9,948 bases of DNA, from assembly GCA_959608595.1 (NCBI GenBank), contig CAUHTB010000013.1, positions 1-9,948 on the forward strand. The letters run 5' to 3'. Made by a program: the position numbers and the translations under genes. The notes under the pieces were generated by a model that saw only the letters and a list, made by a program, of their open reading frames with translations, was not told where the DNA came from and did no database searches. Shown here in pieces: positions 1 to 6,243 of the stretch (its first letter is position 1; each line of letters opens with the position of its first letter). This DNA is from an uncultured Veillonella sp. GTDB taxonomy: Bacteria; Bacillota; Negativicutes; Veillonellales; Veillonellaceae.

Positions 1-39
1 CCTTACGGCGTGGGGGTTCAAGTCCCTTCTCCCGCACCA
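1..39 (+). tRNA. tRNA-Leu, 3' part only (5' end outside window)
   Basis: Only the 3' portion of a tRNA gene is present, ending in an encoded CCA at 37-39. A five-base T stem (GGGGG, 12-16) is followed by the canonical TTCAAGT T loop (17-23), the opposite T-stem strand (24-28), the acceptor strand CTCCCGC (29-35) and discriminator base A (36). The bases before the T stem (CCTTACGGC) look like the end of a long variable-arm hairpin, which only Leu, Ser and bacterial Tyr tRNAs have. The A discriminator favours Leu over Ser, which uses G. The anticodon is not in the window, so the identity is inferred. The following terminator shows this is the last gene of its transcript. Confidence 0.8.
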
Positions 40-47
40 ACTTTATT

Positions 48-73
48 GCACCTTTTGAGGTGCTATTTTTTTT
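48..73 (+). terminator. Rho-independent terminator of the tRNA transcript
   Basis: A perfect 6-bp stem (GCACCT at 48-53 with AGGTGC at 58-63) encloses a TTTG loop. It is followed by TA and eight T residues (64-73). It lies nine bases after the tRNA CCA end and directly before the mfd promoter. Confidence 0.88.
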
Positions 74-82
74 GCCTAAAAA

Positions 83-91
83 TGTTATAAT
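83..91 (+). promoter_or_regulatory. Extended -10 promoter for the mfd cluster
   Basis: TGtTATAAT combines the extended -10 TG with a perfect -10 hexamer (86-91). At 17-bp spacing the -35 position falls in the T-rich tail of the preceding terminator and has no recognisable TTGACA, which is tolerable for an extended -10 promoter. Transcription would begin near 97-99, leaving about 25 bases before the ATG at 123. Confidence 0.65.
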
Positions 92-122
92 AAATGAGTT
101 AGAACTATTTATTTAAACAATC

Positions 123-1511
123 ATGAATACTATATGGTGCAGTATGGATAATACATTAACTAAGCTGCTTTCACAGAACCCATCCTTTGTGGATGGGCTA
201 AACGCATTTCAGCGGAAAGGAAAGTCAGTCATATATGGTCTAAGTGGATCTCAAAAGAGTTTCCTCTTAAACCAAGCTTTTGCTACAGGCCTTACAAAGC
301 CCGTAGTTATCGTAGTCCATGATAAGGACCATAAAGAGATGTGGGAACGAGATTTAGCCTTTTTCTGGCCTAATATCCCAGTCCTATCATTTCCTATAAC
401 TGACAATGTGGAGTTTACAACGACTGCTCGTAGCCTTGAAGATCAAGGTGCACAAATGCGTGCTTTAGCATTGCTAGCATGGCAAGAACCTGCCGTAGTT
501 ATAGCGAATGCAGAAGAGGTTACACAATATGTAGTATCTCCACAATATTTAAAAGGCCAGTCGTTACATTTTTCTTTGAATGATACGATTGAACGCGATA
601 CAGCTCTTGAACAGCTTGTTACAATTGGATATGAACGCGTAGACCAGGTGGAACAACGTGGTCATTTTGCCGTGCGTGGGGATATTCTAGATATTTATCC
701 TGTTAATAGTGAACATCCAATACGAATTGAGTTCTTTGGCGATGAAATCGATACATTACGTTTCTTCTCTGTAGAAAACCAACGTTCTATTGAACAAATC
801 GATTCTTATACGGTGACACCGTTATTCCTTGGTAAAAGTGATGCAGATTGCACCTTATTATCCTATGTGAAAGAAGGGACTCTCATTTATGATGAGCCAG
901 GTCGTATTCAGGAAGCGTTAAAAAAATTCCTTAAGGAAGACCCTACACATCGTAAAAATCATTGCGATTGGAGCGAATTGCAACGAACTGTAGAAGCTAC
1001 AAATCAAGTAGCTTTCACATTTATGCAACAACGCTCTATCGGTCTACCTGGATTTAATCCAATCGGTATTCAAGGTAAGACGATGACGAGCTTTGAGCGT
1101 CAAATTCCGCTCCTAACAGATGAGATTAAGCAATGGCATCGCCTCAATCATCAAGTTGTATTGGTATTAAATAACCAACAACGACGAGAAGGTATTGAAC
1201 GAGCTCTTGAAGGTGAAGGAATTGCCTTTGTTCATAGTGAGGAATGGATTGCAAAACCTAATACGGTCGTTATTTTGCAAGGTTTATTGACCGATGGTTT
1301 TGAATTACCTAATAGCCATCTCGTAGTTGTTGTAGAAGGCAATATTTACGGACAACAAAAACGTAAGCTTCGCAACAAGCCTAAAAAGGGCCAAGAAATC
1401 AACTACTTTACGGACTTAACACCAGGTGACTATGTAGTTCATAGCATGTATGGTATTGGTAAGTATATTGGCCTTAAAACGATAGAAACGGAAGGCATTC
1501 ATCGCGACTAG
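123..1511 (+). CDS. mfd: Mfd N-terminal fragment: UvrB-like region plus truncated RNAP-interacting domain
   Basis: As read, this 462-residue product would hold the damage-recognition half of Mfd without the motor. Residues 39-46 (GLSGSQKS) are the degenerate nucleotide-binding loop of domain 1, which in Mfd has lost ATPase activity. Residues about 165-235 form the block shared with UvrB (YERVDQVEQRGHFAVRGDI and the following IEFFGDEID), the UvrA-contacting part. The RNA-polymerase-interacting, CarD-like fold begins near residue 429 with GDYVVH (435-440) and YGIGKY (443-448). It is cut at 462, mid-domain. Such a piece could in principle still bind UvrA but could not translocate; whether it folds stably is unknown. 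See the whole-gene entry for the start choice. Confidence 0.8.
   Translation: MNTIWCSMDNTLTKLLSQNPSFVDGLNAFQRKGKSVIYGLSGSQKSFLLNQAFATGLTKPVVIVVHDKDHKEMWERDLAFFWPNIPVLSFPITDNVEFTTTARSLEDQGAQMRALALLAWQEPAVVIANAEEVTQYVVSPQYLKGQSLHFSLNDTIERDTALEQLVTIGYERVDQVEQRGHFAVRGDILDIYPVNSEHPIRIEFFGDEIDTLRFFSVENQRSIEQIDSYTVTPLFLGKSDADCTLLSYVKEGTLIYDEPGRIQEALKKFLKEDPTHRKNHCDWSELQRTVEATNQVAFTFMQQRSIGLPGFNPIGIQGKTMTSFERQIPLLTDEIKQWHRLNHQVVLVLNNQQRREGIERALEGEGIAFVHSEEWIAKPNTVVILQGLLTDGFELPNSHLVVVVEGNIYGQQKRKLRNKPKKGQEINYFTDLTPGDYVVHSMYGIGKYIGLKTIETEGIHRD
1509..1511 (+). other. In-frame TAG nonsense codon in mfd
   Basis: The codons read GAC-TAG-ATT. Family alignment from memory (B. subtilis 'HKDYLHI', E. coli 'GEYLML') places a tyrosine exactly at this codon, and the homology resumes immediately after it without shift (IEIAYAGTDKLFLP). 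The complete genes in this window end in TGA or TAA and none uses TAG as its normal stop, but the sample is too small to argue for recoding. No readthrough-promoting structure is evident downstream. Confidence 0.95.
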
Positions 1512-1601
1512 ATTGAAATCGCTTATGCGGGAACGGATAAACTGTTCTTACCTGCAAACAATTTAGATCAGTTACAAAAATACATCGGTAATGAAGGTGA
1601 T

Positions 1602-3440
1602 GTGCCTCGTATTCATAAGATGGGTGGTCGTGACTGGGCTAAGGTTGTTACAAAGGCAAAAAAATCCATTGATGATTTGGCAGATAAGCTCGTTGAGATT
1701 TATGCACAACGAGAAATTACAGAAGGCTTTGCATTTTTGCCAGATCAACCATGGCAGCAAGAGTTTGAAGATGCCTTCCCTTATGAAGAAACGGAAGACC
1801 AATTACAGGCTACAGCAGAAATCAAGGCATCCATGGAAAAACCTGTTCCTATGGATCGCTTGCTGGCAGGTGATGTAGGCTTTGGTAAAACCGAAGTGGC
1901 TATGCGTGCCATCTTTAAGGCCGTTATGAGTGGCAAACAGGTTGCGGTGCTCGTACCGACTACAGTTCTTGCACAGCAACATTTCCAAACCTTCTGGAAT
2001 CGTTTTGCTCCATTTGGAGTCAAAGTCGATGTGCTCAATCGTTTCCGCAGTACATCTGAGAAGAAACAAGTTCTAAAAGGTGTAGAGGATGGCTCTATCG
2101 ATGTTCTCATCGGAACCCATTCACTACTTAATAAAAAAGTAGTCTTTAAAGACTTAGGCATGCTTGTTGTTGATGAAGAACAACGCTTTGGGGTAGCACA
2201 AAAGGAAAAATGGAAAGAGTGGGCTAGTAATATTGACGTGCTCACCTTGAGTGCAACCCCAATTCCTCGGACCTTACATATGTCTCTTGTAGGTGTTCGG
2301 GAGATGTCTGTTATCAACACGCCACCAGAGGAACGATTGCCGGTTCAGACCTATGTGGTGGAATATGATATGAACATCGTTGCTGATGCCATCAAGCGAG
2401 AATTGGCACGGGGCGGACAAGTTTACTTCGTATATAACCGCGTTGCATCAATTAATCATATGGGTGAGTTATTAGAATCAGCATTACCTGGTTTACGCTA
2501 TGCTATTGCTCATGGTCAGATGACGGGCCGTCAAATTGAAGAAATTATGACGGATTTCTATGAAGGCCATTATGATGTATTATTGTCTACCAGTATCATT
2601 GAAACCGGCTTAGATATTCCTAATGCCAATACCATCATCATTTATGATGCGGACCGATTAGGTTTATCTCAGCTATATCAAATGCGTGGACGCGTAGGAC
2701 GTTCTCGTAGACGGGCCTATGCATACTTTATGTATCGACCTGATAAAATGCTTTCAGAGGCTGCAGAAAAGCGCTTGAAAGCTATTGAAGAGTTTACCGA
2801 GCTCGGTGCTGGTTTTAAATTGGCGATGCGAGATTTAGAAATCCGTGGTGCTGGTAATCTCTTAGGTTCACAGCAACATGGTAACATCGCCTCTGTCGGC
2901 TTTGGTATGTACGTAAGTATGTTAGAAGAAGCCATTGCAAAGGCTCAAAATAAAGAGGTAGAGCGCGAGGTCTCCATTGATCCAGCTATCGACTTAGAGG
3001 TAGATGCCTTTATCGACGATGCGTATATCAAAGATAGTGCCCGCAAAATTTCTGTATACCAACGATTGTTACATATCAAATCAAAAGAACAGCTTGATGA
3101 TATGACAGACGAACTTATTGACCGGTTCGGTACGCCAACAGATCCGGTGGACCGATTATTGCGCATTGCTCAAATTAAAGAACAAGCACGTTTACTTGGT
3201 ATTAAAAGTATCGTCCGTAGAGATCAACAGCTTACCATTCATTGGCATGACGATTCCAAAATGGCCGACTGGGATATGGGGGCTGTACGAGAAGATCTAT
3301 GGAAAAAGATGAAATTTGCAGACACCAAGCCAGCCATATTGTATGTGAGCCTTAATGGCATGAAAGGTTCTATTTTGACCATTACGGAAGCGGTGATGAA
3401 GGCTCTTAGCCAGAAATCATCGTCTAAGGAGGGCCTATGA
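1602..3440 (+). CDS. mfd: Mfd C-terminal fragment: SF2 translocase and TRCF domain
   Basis: The frame is open from 1512; the first plausible restart is GTG 1602, with AAGGTGA at 1594-1600 as a moderate ribosome-binding site. This gives 612 residues. All motor motifs are intact: Walker A GDVGFGKT (fragment residues 90-97), DEEQ Walker B (191-194), TLSATPIPRT motif III (215-224), SIIETGLDIP motif V (331-340) and QMRGRVGR motif VI (360-367). The RecG/Mfd-type segment LEIRGAGNLLGSQQHG follows (412-427), then the C-terminal TRCF regulatory domain (about 470-570). In full-length numbering add 493. If made alone, it would be a translocase lacking the UvrA-binding half and most of the polymerase-binding domain, so unlikely to support normal coupled repair. 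No other stop or frameshift is present, which indicates recent or current selection for the whole protein. Confidence 0.8.
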   Translation: MPRIHKMGGRDWAKVVTKAKKSIDDLADKLVEIYAQREITEGFAFLPDQPWQQEFEDAFPYEETEDQLQATAEIKASMEKPVPMDRLLAGDVGFGKTEVAMRAIFKAVMSGKQVAVLVPTTVLAQQHFQTFWNRFAPFGVKVDVLNRFRSTSEKKQVLKGVEDGSIDVLIGTHSLLNKKVVFKDLGMLVVDEEQRFGVAQKEKWKEWASNIDVLTLSATPIPRTLHMSLVGVREMSVINTPPEERLPVQTYVVEYDMNIVADAIKRELARGGQVYFVYNRVASINHMGELLESALPGLRYAIAHGQMTGRQIEEIMTDFYEGHYDVLLSTSIIETGLDIPNANTIIIYDADRLGLSQLYQMRGRVGRSRRRAYAYFMYRPDKMLSEAAEKRLKAIEEFTELGAGFKLAMRDLEIRGAGNLLGSQQHGNIASVGFGMYVSMLEEAIAKAQNKEVEREVSIDPAIDLEVDAFIDDAYIKDSARKISVYQRLLHIKSKEQLDDMTDELIDRFGTPTDPVDRLLRIAQIKEQARLLGIKSIVRRDQQLTIHWHDDSKMADWDMGAVREDLWKKMKFADTKPAILYVSLNGMKGSILTITEAVMKALSQKSSSKEGL

Positions 3441-5044
3441 ATCGATTTTTAAAGGGAGCTATGATTTTAACCTTGGCTGGGATTATCGTTAAGGTTATCG
3501 GTGCTTTCAGTAAAGTCCTTATTGCCCGTGTTCTCGGTGGTGAAGGGATTGGCCTATATATGATGGCCTATCCGATTTATCAAATTATCGTTAGTATTTC
3601 CGCTGCAGGCATTCCTGTGGCCATATCTATTATGATTGCGGAAAAGCTAGCTAATGATGATATGCGTGGCGTACAACAAGTATTTTCCGTATCTTTAAAA
3701 GTGTTAACGCTGTTAGGCCTTGTATTTAGTGTTGCTTTATATGGCAGTGCGCAGTGGCTCATAGATTCTCATATTATTACAGATCCTCGTGCATTGCTCG
3801 CTATTCAGCTATTATCTCCAGCAATCTTTATCGTTACGATTTTGAGTTGTTTTAGAGGTTACTTCCAAGGCTTCCAATACATGGTTCCTACTGGGACTAG
3901 CCAAGTCTTTGAACAAATCTTCCGCGTATCCTCTATGGTGGGCTTAGCCTATTACTTCATTGATAGAGGGTTACACTTAGCGGCTGGTGGTGCAACCTTT
4001 GCTACATTCCCTGGCGTATTAGCGGGATTACTCGTATTAATTTACTTTTACTATCGTCAACGTCGTGTACGGGCGCAAATGTTGGCACAGCAGAATCCGA
4101 ATGCTGTTGGTGAAAGTAATAGTTCTGTAGTCAAACGACTATTTAGTTTGGCCATACCTGTTTCGATGGCCAATATTATGCTACCTATGGTATCCCTTAT
4201 CGATACATTTATCGTGCCAAAACGTTTGATGGATATTGGGTATTATCTCAATGAAGCGACCACACAATTTGGTTATCTTACAGGGATGGCCACATCGTTG
4301 ATTGGGTTGCCCATTATTTTGACTACATCTTTAGCAGCTAGCCTTGTACCAGCTGTATCGGAAGCGCATGCCCAAGGTGATGTGCATCGTATTGTGCAGC
4401 GCGCTGGAACAGCCATTAAAATTGCAAATATCTTTACTATTCCAGCCTGTATCGGCCTCTGTGTATTGGCGACACCTATATCTAAACTGATCTATGCAAC
4501 GCCTCATGCAGGTCCTGTTATTGCTGTTATTAGCTTGAGCATTATATTCTTAGGTTGGCAACAGATTACAGCAGGCATCTTGCAAGGGTTAGGCAGAACT
4601 GTTATTCCTATGATAGCCATTTTTATTGGTTTGTTGGCTAAGACCTTCTTAGACTATGAATTGACAGGTACTATTGAGCTAGGCATTAATGGTGCTGCAT
4701 GGGCAACGAATTTGAATTTTGCCATTGCGGCACTCATAAACTATATATTTGTTAAAAAATATGTAGGATCTGTACTTAATAAATTAGAGCTATTAAAAAT
4801 TGTAGTGTCTGCCATGGCTATGGGCGGTGCTACACAGGTAGTGTATGTGACTACTGTAGAGTTATTCGGCAATGGTGGTGCAGTGGCAGCGGCTATTATT
4901 GTGGCTGTATTTGTATATGGTTTATCCTTATGGTTAACAAAGGCCGTTGTAAAAGCTGATATGTATCATTTCCCTGTTATAGGCAAGCGCTTACAAGCTC
5001 GCCGAGATAAGGAGGAGGCTAAACTATATGAAGAACAATACTGA
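3437..5044 (+). CDS. MOP-superfamily lipid-linked oligosaccharide/lipid II flippase, SpoVB/YabM type
   Basis: This 535-residue integral membrane protein belongs to the MATE/MOP exporter superfamily, in the branch containing SpoVB, YtgP (MurJ) and YabM of Bacillus. It probably moves a lipid-linked cell-envelope precursor across the inner membrane. It is hydrophobic throughout, consistent with about 14 helices. The N-terminus has the family pattern: first helix about 7-30, GGEGIGLY (34-41), then MAYPIYQ and SAAGIPVAIS (43-64). The C-terminus is a charged cytoplasmic tail (KRLQARRDKEEAK). Length matches the usual 500-550. ATG 3437 lies in an ATGA overlap with the mfd stop and is preceded by AGGAGG at 3427-3432, so the start is well supported and translation is probably coupled to mfd. 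The position after mfd and before mazG matches B. subtilis yabM. Substrate cannot be told from sequence, and a true MurJ role is possible but unproven. Confidence 0.85.
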   Translation: MNRFLKGAMILTLAGIIVKVIGAFSKVLIARVLGGEGIGLYMMAYPIYQIIVSISAAGIPVAISIMIAEKLANDDMRGVQQVFSVSLKVLTLLGLVFSVALYGSAQWLIDSHIITDPRALLAIQLLSPAIFIVTILSCFRGYFQGFQYMVPTGTSQVFEQIFRVSSMVGLAYYFIDRGLHLAAGGATFATFPGVLAGLLVLIYFYYRQRRVRAQMLAQQNPNAVGESNSSVVKRLFSLAIPVSMANIMLPMVSLIDTFIVPKRLMDIGYYLNEATTQFGYLTGMATSLIGLPIILTTSLAASLVPAVSEAHAQGDVHRIVQRAGTAIKIANIFTIPACIGLCVLATPISKLIYATPHAGPVIAVISLSIIFLGWQQITAGILQGLGRTVIPMIAIFIGLLAKTFLDYELTGTIELGINGAAWATNLNFAIAALINYIFVKKYVGSVLNKLELLKIVVSAMAMGGATQVVYVTTVELFGNGGAVAAAIIVAVFVYGLSLWLTKAVVKADMYHFPVIGKRLQARRDKEEAKLYEEQY

Positions 5045-5810
5045 TAAGCCTGTATCGGTACAACCATTAGTAGATGTAGTAAAAGCCTTGCGAGCTCCTA
5101 ATGGTTGCCCTTGGGATCAAAAACAGACTCATGAATCATTGCGTCGATATTTCATTGAAGAAACTTATGAAGTAGTAGATGCTATCGATAATAAAGATAT
5201 GGCTAATCTTCGCGAAGAACTAGGTGATGTATTATTACAAGTTGTCTTTCACAGTCAATTAGCTGAAGAAGCTGGTCAGTTTACATTAGAAGATGTAATT
5301 AATGATGTGACTCAGAAGATGATTCGCCGTCATCCCCATGTTTTTGACCCTGAAAATAATGAAAAATCATACAGTTGGGACGAATTAAAGGCACAAGAAA
5401 AGAAAAATATACAAAAATCTGTATTAGATGGTGTATCTAAAAGTTTACCTGCTTTAGTGGCGGCTTATAAGTTGCAAGAAAAGGCTGCAAAGCTAGGTTT
5501 TGACTGGGATGAGCTCGATCCGGTTTGGGCGAAAGTTTCGGAAGAAATGGATGAATTTAAGGAGGCTATTGCCCAAAAAGATAGAGAAAATATGGAAAAA
5601 GAAGCGGGAGATGTGCTTTTTTCCTTGATTAATCTATTCAGATGGTATAAAATAAGCGGTGAAAATGCACTAAATCGCACAAACACAAAGTTCCGACAGC
5701 GTTTTTTACATGTAGAAGCTTGTGTTAACCAAAGCGATCGCTCATGGGAAGACTTTTCATTAGCTGAGCTGGATGCTTTTTGGGAGGAGGCTAAAGTGCA
5801 GGAAAAGTAA
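5028..5810 (+). CDS. mazG: Nucleoside triphosphate pyrophosphohydrolase MazG
   Basis: MazG hydrolyses (d)NTPs to the monophosphate and pyrophosphate; it clears non-canonical nucleotides, and E. coli MazG also affects the ppGpp response. The 260-residue product has the two-domain layout and length of E. coli MazG (263). The N-terminal domain carries NGCPWDQKQTHESLR (25-39), EETYE (44-48) and EELGD (63-67), the acidic residues that bind Mg2+, then RRHPHVF (100-106). The C-terminal domain repeats the pattern with EEMDE (172-176) and EAGD (192-195). The start at ATG 5028 overlaps the flippase gene by 17 bases and is preceded by AAGGAGGAGG inside it. Bacillus YabN at this place carries an extra tetrapyrrole-methylase domain at its N-terminus; that domain is absent here. 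Confidence 0.94.
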   Translation: MKNNTDKPVSVQPLVDVVKALRAPNGCPWDQKQTHESLRRYFIEETYEVVDAIDNKDMANLREELGDVLLQVVFHSQLAEEAGQFTLEDVINDVTQKMIRRHPHVFDPENNEKSYSWDELKAQEKKNIQKSVLDGVSKSLPALVAAYKLQEKAAKLGFDWDELDPVWAKVSEEMDEFKEAIAQKDRENMEKEAGDVLFSLINLFRWYKISGENALNRTNTKFRQRFLHVEACVNQSDRSWEDFSLAELDAFWEEAKVQEK

Positions 5811-5835
5811 CCTAGAGGTTTATACACTTCTAAGG
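5811..5835 (+). other. Imperfect hairpin in the mazG-HU gap
   Basis: CCTAGAGG (5811-5818) can pair with CTTCTAAGG (5827-5835), with one bulged A and one G-U pair, around a short A/T-rich loop. No T tract follows, so it is not a terminator. It could be an mRNA processing or stabilising element that separates the abundant HU message from the upstream operon, or chance. I find no convincing -35/-10 pair for HU in this gap (5811-5861). Confidence 0.25.
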
Positions 5836-5861
5836 TATTGTAATTTTAAGGAGGTTCTGTC

Positions 5862-6161
5862 ATGAACAAAACAGAATTAATCGCAAGTGTTGCACAAAAA
5901 ACTGAATTAACTAAAAAAGACGCTGAAAAAGCGGTAAAAGCTGTATTTGACACAGTTGCTGAAGAATTAGCTGCTGGCGGTAAAGTACAAGTTATCGGCT
6001 TCGGTACATTCGAAGTTCGTGAACGCGCAGCTCGTGAAGGCCGTAACCCACAAAACGGTAAAACTATCACAATCGCAGCTTCCAAATCCCCTGCATTCAA
6101 AGCTGGTAAAGGTTTGAAAGAACAAGTTAACGCTGCAAAAGCTAAAAAACGCAAAAAATAA
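5862..6161 (+). CDS. hup: HU family nucleoid-associated DNA-binding protein
   Basis: HU is a small dimeric protein that bends and compacts DNA. The 99-residue product shows the full fold: two N-terminal helices with the [11 protein letters not shown] start, the [19 protein letters not shown] signature (46-64), and the DNA-embracing arm whose tip is RNPQNGK (61-67) with the intercalating proline at 63. It ends in an unusually basic tail, AAKAKKRKK (91-99), making it slightly longer than the common 90-92. A strong TAAGGAGG at about 5847-5854 precedes ATG 5862. Codon choice is narrower than in neighbours (GCT, GGT, AAA, GAA dominate), as expected for an abundant protein. It is the last gene before a strong terminator. 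I cannot tell HU from IHF function beyond the family, but the single chromosomal-type gene next to mazG fits HU in Firmicutes. Confidence 0.95.
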   Translation: MNKTELIASVAQKTELTKKDAEKAVKAVFDTVAEELAAGGKVQVIGFGTFEVRERAAREGRNPQNGKTITIAASKSPAFKAGKGLKEQVNAAKAKKRKK

Positions 6162-6176
6162 TCTTTAATGGATTGG

Positions 6177-6204
6177 AAAGAGACCTTTCGAGGTCTCTTT
6201 TTTT
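6177..6204 (+). terminator. Rho-independent terminator after HU
   Basis: A perfect 10-bp stem (6177-6186 with 6191-6200) is closed by a stable TTCG tetraloop, with a run of seven T residues at 6198-6204. It ends the mfd-flippase-mazG-HU cluster. Confidence 0.93.
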
Positions 6205-6214
6205 CGTCTATTTA

Positions 6215-6223
6215 TGGTATAAT
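6215..6223 (+). promoter_or_regulatory. Extended -10 promoter for the GT28 glycosyltransferase gene
   Basis: TGgTATAAT is an extended -10 element with a perfect hexamer at 6218-6223, 20 bases before the ATG at 6244. A 17-bp spacer puts the -35 site in the T tract of the HU terminator (about 6195-6200), where no good TTGACA is seen. The layout is the same as at the mfd promoter. The short leader holds AAAGGGTG as ribosome-binding site. Confidence 0.65.
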
Positions 6224-6243
6224 GCACAGAGAAAGGGTGTACT

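Larger units (their letters stand above)
123..3440 (+). pseudogene. mfd: mfd, transcription-repair coupling factor, interrupted by one in-frame amber codon
   Basis: Mfd is a DNA translocase that pushes RNA polymerase off DNA lesions and recruits UvrA, starting transcription-coupled nucleotide excision repair. Ignoring the TAG at 1509-1511, the frame from 123 to 3440 gives 1105 residues, close to the usual 1100-1180 for the family, with all domains in order: UvrB-like N-terminal modules, RNA-polymerase-interacting domain, SF2 translocase and C-terminal TRCF domain. The TAG is codon 463, replacing a tyrosine that is usual here (the 'KDY' or 'GEY' of other Mfd proteins), so a single base change from TAT or TAC explains it. 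No frameshift or second stop is seen, so decay is recent or the stop is a sequencing or assembly error. The start is uncertain: ATG 123 and ATG 144 are both in frame and neither has a good Shine-Dalgarno; 144 gives a more typical Mfd N-terminus (MDNTLTKLL). The gene ends in an ATGA overlap with the flippase gene. Confidence 0.9.

Noticed and set aside
1509..1511. TAG recoded as an amino acid genome-wide
   Set aside because: Only one TAG interrupts any gene here and the other reading frames contain none in frame. A recoded genome would normally show several.
1500..1602. Programmed frameshift in mfd
   Set aside because: Both halves are in the same reading frame with homology resuming at the next codon, so no shift is needed and no slippery site is involved.
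1591..1878. Plus-strand 95-codon frame overlapping the mfd translocase
   Set aside because: It is out of frame with clear Mfd homology, which continues in the mfd frame throughout.
1781..2320. Minus-strand 179-codon open frame inside mfd
   Set aside because: It lies opposite the Walker A to motif III region of Mfd, has no ribosome-binding site, and its composition looks like an antisense shadow.
5465..5827. Minus-strand 120-codon frame opposite the 3' half of mazG
   Set aside because: The plus strand encodes the conserved second MazG domain; the minus product is Ser/Leu-rich, as shadows of Glu/Lys-rich genes are.
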